A stretch of 8,053 bases of DNA, taken from positions 1 to 8,053 of the forward strand of contig CAVIWF010000074.1 in the NCBI GenBank assembly GCA_963646285.1, written 5' to 3'. This DNA comes from CAKUFA01 sp963646285 (GTDB lineage Bacteria > Bacillota > Clostridia > Christensenellales > Aristaeellaceae). Below the pieces are notes generated by a model. The model did not search any database. It saw only the letters and a program-made list of their open reading frames with translations, and was not told the origin of the DNA. Shown here in pieces: positions 6,116 through 8,053 of this stretch (within the stretch, counting starts at the first letter, position 1; every line of letters begins with the position of its first letter). A program made the position numbers and the translations under genes.

Positions 6116-6136
6116 GAAGAAAATCGCTTATGAAAG
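6116..6136 (+). repeat. 21-bp direct repeat, copy 1
   Basis: Matches 6744-6764 at 20 of 21 positions (core ATCGCTTATGAAAG). It follows R1 directly. Confidence 0.75.
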
Positions 6137-6160
6137 TAAAATGAAATGGTTTCATTCATC

Positions 6161-6224
6161 TCGAAGGGGTTCTAAAAGTAGGGTGCCGAAGGGTTCCAAG
6201 GGGCGACCGGAAAGCCCCTTGGAA
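6161..6224 (-). repeat. Hairpin repeat R2, leftward
   Basis: On the minus strand: 11-bp perfect stem TTCCAAGGGGC / GCCCCTTGGAA (6194-6224), loop TTTCCGGTC, then CCCTTCGG and a second CCCCTTCG further on. Confidence 0.85.
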
Positions 6225-6267
6225 GTAACATCAAAGACTAGAAACAGTTAACCCCAAAAGATGGATG

Positions 6268-6308
6268 CCCGAAGGGGTTAAAGGGGGCGATCGGAAAGCC
6301 CCCTTGAG
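6268..6308 (-). repeat. Hairpin repeat R3, leftward
   Basis: On the minus strand: 8-bp perfect inner stem AAGGGGGC / GCCCCCTT (6281-6305), loop TTTCCGATC, tail CCCCTTCGGG. The outer pairs are partly broken. Confidence 0.85.
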
Positions 6309-6320
6309 TATCTTACAAAG

Positions 6321-6349
6321 AGCGGTGCAAGGGCACGCACTACCTGCAA
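6321..6349 (+). repeat. 29-bp direct repeat, copy 1
   Basis: Begins AGCGGTGCAAGGGCACG and is identical over 29 bp to 6711-6739. It contains a small GTGC-AAGG-GCAC palindrome. It lies 12 bp after hairpin R3. Confidence 0.9.
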
Positions 6350-6368
6350 CAGTATAATAATGCATATT

Positions 6369-6412
6369 CCCAAGGGCTTTGCGGTCGCCCTTGGGGAACC
6401 TTCGCCCTTCGC
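6369..6412 (+). repeat. Hairpin repeat R4
   Basis: Perfect 9-bp stem CCCAAGGGC / GCCCTTGGG (6369-6395), loop TTTGCGGTC, tail with CCTTCGCCCTTCGC. The outer stem sequence differs from R5 but remains fully paired. Confidence 0.85.
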
Positions 6413-6442
6413 ATAACAGCAACAGTTCTTAAATGCTTATTC

Positions 6443-6492
6443 GCAGGGGGCTTTGCGGTCGCCCCCTGCACCCCTTCGCAGCGTCCCTTCGG
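6443..6492 (+). repeat. Hairpin repeat R5
   Basis: Perfect 9-bp stem GCAGGGGGC / GCCCCCTGC (6443-6469), loop TTTGCGGTC, and a full tail with CCCCTTCG and CCCTTCGG. It is the left half of a 77-bp tandem duplication with R6. Confidence 0.9.
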
Positions 6493-6519
6493 AAGTAACT
6501 TGTTCTCAAATGATTATTC

Positions 6520-6569
6520 GCAGGGGGCTTTGCGGTCGCCCCCTGCACCCCTTCGCCGCATCCCTTCGG
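6520..6569 (+). repeat. Hairpin repeat R6
   Basis: Same stem and loop as R5 (6520-6546), 77 bp further on. The similarity includes about 16 bp upstream of the stem (an AAATG-TTATTC stretch) and reaches into the sequence after the tail, so the unit was duplicated with flanking DNA. Confidence 0.9.
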
Positions 6570-6647
6570 AAGCAGCAGACTTTGGAAGCAAGGTTTTCAA
6601 AACGTAATTAGTTGCATACATCTGCAAGGGTCTCTTAAAGTTGGGCT

Positions 6648-6697
6648 CCGAAGGGGTCAAGGGGGCGAGGGGCTTCGCCCCCTTTAAGCCCCCTTGA
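6648..6697 (-). repeat. Hairpin repeat R7, leftward, with a second hairpin inside its loop
   Basis: Perfect 10-bp stem TCAAGGGGGC / GCCCCCTTGA (6657-6697). The usual 9-nt loop is replaced by 21 nt (6667-6687), which contain a second small hairpin (GGGGC / GCCCC around GAA). Tail CCCCTTCGG on the minus strand. Confidence 0.8.
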
Positions 6698-6710
6698 GTT
6701 GCTTTCAAAC

Positions 6711-6739
6711 AGCGGTGCAAGGGCACGCACTACCTGCAA
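6711..6739 (+). repeat. 29-bp direct repeat, copy 2
   Basis: Identical to 6321-6349 and placed 13 bp after hairpin R7, which has the same orientation as R3. R3 and R7 are therefore ends of one longer composite repeat (about 82-92 bp). Confidence 0.9.
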
Positions 6740-6743
6740 TCGT

Positions 6744-6764
6744 GAAGAAGATCGCTTATGAAAG
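6744..6764 (+). repeat. 21-bp direct repeat, copy 2
   Basis: Second copy, right after the 29-bp repeat. The two 21-bp copies bracket hairpins R2 to R7 and may mark the borders of inserted or duplicated DNA. Confidence 0.75.
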
Positions 6765-6807
6765 AATCATGAATGTCTCAATGAAAAATTGAAAGGAGGA
6801 AACCATC

Positions 6808-7233
6808 ATGCTGACAGTAGCTCACATCATGCGCTATTGCCGCAATTATTTCATCAAAGGCAGCTGCCGGGGACTCATGCAGGTCACCGGCGGCGTGTTC
6901 CAGTGGCGGGGGGATCTGCCTGCGGACTGGATCGTGCTGGAAGGCAGCCGGAACAACCACGGGGTGTTCCGGGCAGATGCATCCGGCCAGTTCTCCGGCC
7001 TTGTGGATGAAAGCTGGGAAGGCCGGGTGGTCTTTCTGGAACCGCCCCAGGATTTTCTGGACCTGTGCGAGGAGATCATCCTCTACGACAAGGATCATCC
7101 CCGGGGCAGGCTGAAAAGCGAGCAGTTCGGCACCTACCGCTACGTGCGGCAGGATAAGGAAATCCCCTGGCAGGAGGCCTTTGCCCGGGATCTGCAGCCC
7201 TGGATGCACATGTACACGGAGGTGGAGGCGTAA
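6808..7233 (+). CDS. Phage head-tail connector protein
   Basis: A 141-residue protein expected to sit on the portal and join head to tail. The N-terminus MLTVAHIMRYCRNYFIKGSC is followed by a strand segment (GVFQWRGDLPADWIVLEGSRNNHGVF) and by SWEGRVVFLEPPQDFLDLCEEIILYDKDH. It ends with SEQFGTYRYVRQDKEIPWQEAFARDLQPWMHM. This order (short helix, small beta module with a GS-x-N-[DH]GV motif, a helix after PP, then an ESFGxYSY-like strand and a final W-x-x-F-x-x-x-L-x-x-W helix) is what I recognise from Firmicutes head-tail connector proteins. ATG at 6808 follows AAGGAGG (6793-6799) by 8 nt. Its stop overlaps the next start by one base (TAATG). It normally directly follows the capsid gene, but here hairpin repeats lie between. 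Confidence 0.75.
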   Translation: MLTVAHIMRYCRNYFIKGSCRGLMQVTGGVFQWRGDLPADWIVLEGSRNNHGVFRADASGQFSGLVDESWEGRVVFLEPPQDFLDLCEEIILYDKDHPRGRLKSEQFGTYRYVRQDKEIPWQEAFARDLQPWMHMYTEVEA

Positions 7234-7559
7234 TGACGTTTCTGGAACCCTGCCGATGGATGTGCCCCACCCGCACCCCGGACGGATACGGGGGTCATAC
7301 CCTTACATGGACGGAGGGGGAAACCCTTTCCGCCGCCGTGGGGGATGTGCATGAAACCCTTGTCACCTTTGGAGGGGGCAGGGCAGTGAAGCAGCAGGCA
7401 ACGGTGTACCTGAGCCGGGAGGCAGCCTTTGCCCCCGGGGATGTGATCCGCCGGGAGGGGGACGGTGCCCTGTTCCGCCTGCTGGGATACGGGGTGGATG
7501 CGCCGGCGGAAGGGGAACTGCCCCTGCAAAAGGTGCCGGCAGAAAGGATGATGACCTGA
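7233..7559 (+). CDS. Probable phage head-closure / minor capsid protein
   Basis: A 108-residue protein that starts inside the connector stop (TAATG at 7231-7235), a classic coupled-translation arrangement. After a short N-terminus rich in Pro and Cys it shows the strand-rich pattern of head-closure or Minor_capsid_1-type proteins: VTFGGGRAVKQQATVYLS, FAPGDVIRREGDGALFRLLGYG and a short basic C-terminus. The FxxGDVI...DGxLFR stretch is the part most typical of the family. The role, plugging the connector and joining the tail, is inferred mainly from position and size. There are no membrane or signal segments, as expected for a virion protein assembled in the cytoplasm. The stop overlaps the next start (TGATG). 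Confidence 0.6.
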   Translation: MTFLEPCRWMCPTRTPDGYGGHTLTWTEGETLSAAVGDVHETLVTFGGGRAVKQQATVYLSREAAFAPGDVIRREGDGALFRLLGYGVDAPAEGELPLQKVPAERMMT

Positions 7560-7924
7560 TGGAAGCCATTCTATCCACATTGGCAAGCCTGACGGCAGGC
7601 ATGGGCATGGCAATGTACCTGAAGGGGCAGGTGCCCCTGAACACCCCCATGCCCTACCTGGTATGGGAGGCGGAACAGCCTGCCTTCGGGGAGGATGGCG
7701 CCTGTACCGTCCAAGCCTGGTACGCCGGCGGGGATGCCAATGAAAAGCGGATCGCCGCCGCCGGGGCGTTGGGGGAGATTTTCCCCCTGGGGGGCAGGAT
7801 ATGCCAGGTGCCCGGGGGCATCATTGTTATTCGGCGGGAGAATCCCTTCCTGACTTTGGTGGAAGGGGAAGACGGCTGCTGCGGGGTGGAGGTGAGGGTG
7901 GTTTTGAGGGTATATGGTGAATAA
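7559..7924 (+). CDS. Probable phage tail-completion (neck) protein
   Basis: A 121-residue protein starting at ATG 7559, overlapping the previous stop by one base. It has an N-terminal helix (MEAILSTLASLTAGMGMAMYL), then MPYLVWEAEQPAF and a strand CTVQAWYAGG. Next are a helix NEKRIAAAGALGEIF, GGRICQVPGGIIVIRRENPF and a final strand VEVRVVLRVYGE. The helix-strand-helix-strand plan with a P-x-x-V-W segment and a closing R-x-YGE fits the short tail-completion proteins that follow head-closure genes. The assignment rests on order, length and fold pattern. A tail-tube gene would normally come next; instead two hairpin repeats follow and the window ends. Confidence 0.55.
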   Translation: MEAILSTLASLTAGMGMAMYLKGQVPLNTPMPYLVWEAEQPAFGEDGACTVQAWYAGGDANEKRIAAAGALGEIFPLGGRICQVPGGIIVIRRENPFLTLVEGEDGCCGVEVRVVLRVYGE

Positions 7925-7930
7925 TAATTT

Positions 7931-7978
7931 CCAGAGGGCTTTCCGGTCGCCCTCTGGACTCCTTCGGGTTCCCTTCGG
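7931..7978 (+). repeat. Hairpin repeat R8
   Basis: Perfect 9-bp stem CCAGAGGGC / GCCCTCTGG (7931-7957), loop TTTCCGGTC, tail CCTTCGGG then CCCTTCGG. It shows compensatory stem changes against R5/R9. It begins 6 bp after the last phage stop codon. Confidence 0.88.
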
Positions 7979-7996
7979 ATGAAGAAGTTTTGTTTC

Positions 7997-8046
7997 GCAG
8001 GGGGCTTTGCGGTCGCCCCCTGCACCCCTTCGCAGCCTCCCTTCGG
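7997..8046 (+). repeat. Hairpin repeat R9
   Basis: Stem GCAGGGGGC / GCCCCCTGC (7997-8023), loop TTTGCGGTC and the full tail, matching R5. The bases after the tail (ATGAAG) also match those after R1 and R8. The array may continue past the window. Confidence 0.88.
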
Positions 8047-8053
8047 ATGAAGG

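Larger units (their letters stand above)
6057..6807. other. 751-bp gene-free stretch filled with hairpin repeats
   Basis: No open frame here has a plausible protein. The apparent frames run through the palindromes and lack ribosome sites. The stretch holds seven copies of one hairpin repeat (four rightward, three leftward), a 77-bp tandem duplication, a 29-bp direct repeat and a 21-bp direct repeat near both ends. A small palindrome ATGAAA-TGG-TTTCAT lies at 6141-6155. The only gene signal is AAGGAGG at 6793-6799 for the connector gene. Confidence 0.85.

Noticed and set aside
5112..6155. Long open frame on the minus strand (347 codons) opposite the capsid gene
   Set aside because: It is a shadow of GC-rich capsid codons, has no ribosome site and runs through the terminator, promoter region and repeat R1.
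6353..6358. Perfect TATAAT on the plus strand inside the repeat array
   Set aside because: No -35 at 16-18 nt and no TG extension; one such hexamer is expected by chance in a window this size.
6064..6697. CRISPR array
   Set aside because: Copies are palindromic in both orientations with uneven spacing and no uniform spacers; no cas genes.

Overview
The window looks like a stretch of a Gram-positive (Bacillota, Clostridia) genome that carries a fragment of a prophage head module. Strong AGGAGG ribosome sites, exported proteins with MKR-plus-leucine-rich signal peptides ending in ALA-D/E, and short SH3b/peptidoglycan-binding proteins fit gut Clostridia. I suspect a Christensenellales-like host, but that is inference from protein style only.

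Positions 1-5081 hold an alternating arrangement. Five minus-strand genes encode exported proteins: three tandem paralogs (A1 at 1-458, cut by the window edge; A2 at 1038-1628; A3 at 1648-2181), an unrelated 384-residue protein (B1, 2287-3441) and a 243-residue PepSY-like protein (B2, 4350-5081). Two plus-strand genes sit between them (528-1037 and 3611-4342). Both encode small wall-binding proteins with bacterial SH3 and peptidoglycan-binding domains, no catalytic domain and no signal peptide. The second is split by a single in-frame TAA. The convergent gene ends are almost flush (0 and 7 bp apart).

A block of about 168 bp is duplicated upstream of B1 and B2 (3391-3558 and 5031-5198). Each copy carries the signal-peptide codons, ribosome site, likely promoter, a rightward intrinsic terminator and a weak leftward terminator. 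B1 and B2 therefore share a 5' expression/export cassette but have unrelated mature proteins. A shortened relative of the block, missing about 22 bp including the -10 region, precedes A1.

Positions 5253-7924 hold rightward phage genes: an HK97-fold major capsid protein, a head-tail connector, a head-closure-like protein and a tail-completion-like protein. The last three overlap by one base each. No terminase, portal or scaffold gene lies in the window; the capsid gene is preceded directly by the exported-protein region.

The capsid and connector genes, normally adjacent, are separated by 751 bp (6057-6807) without a credible gene. This gap holds seven copies of a palindromic repeat in both orientations plus several direct repeats; two more copies follow the last gene. 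The repeat has a conserved 9-nt loop and a stem whose sequence changes between copies while staying paired, which suggests selection on the folded form or spread of a hairpin-based element.
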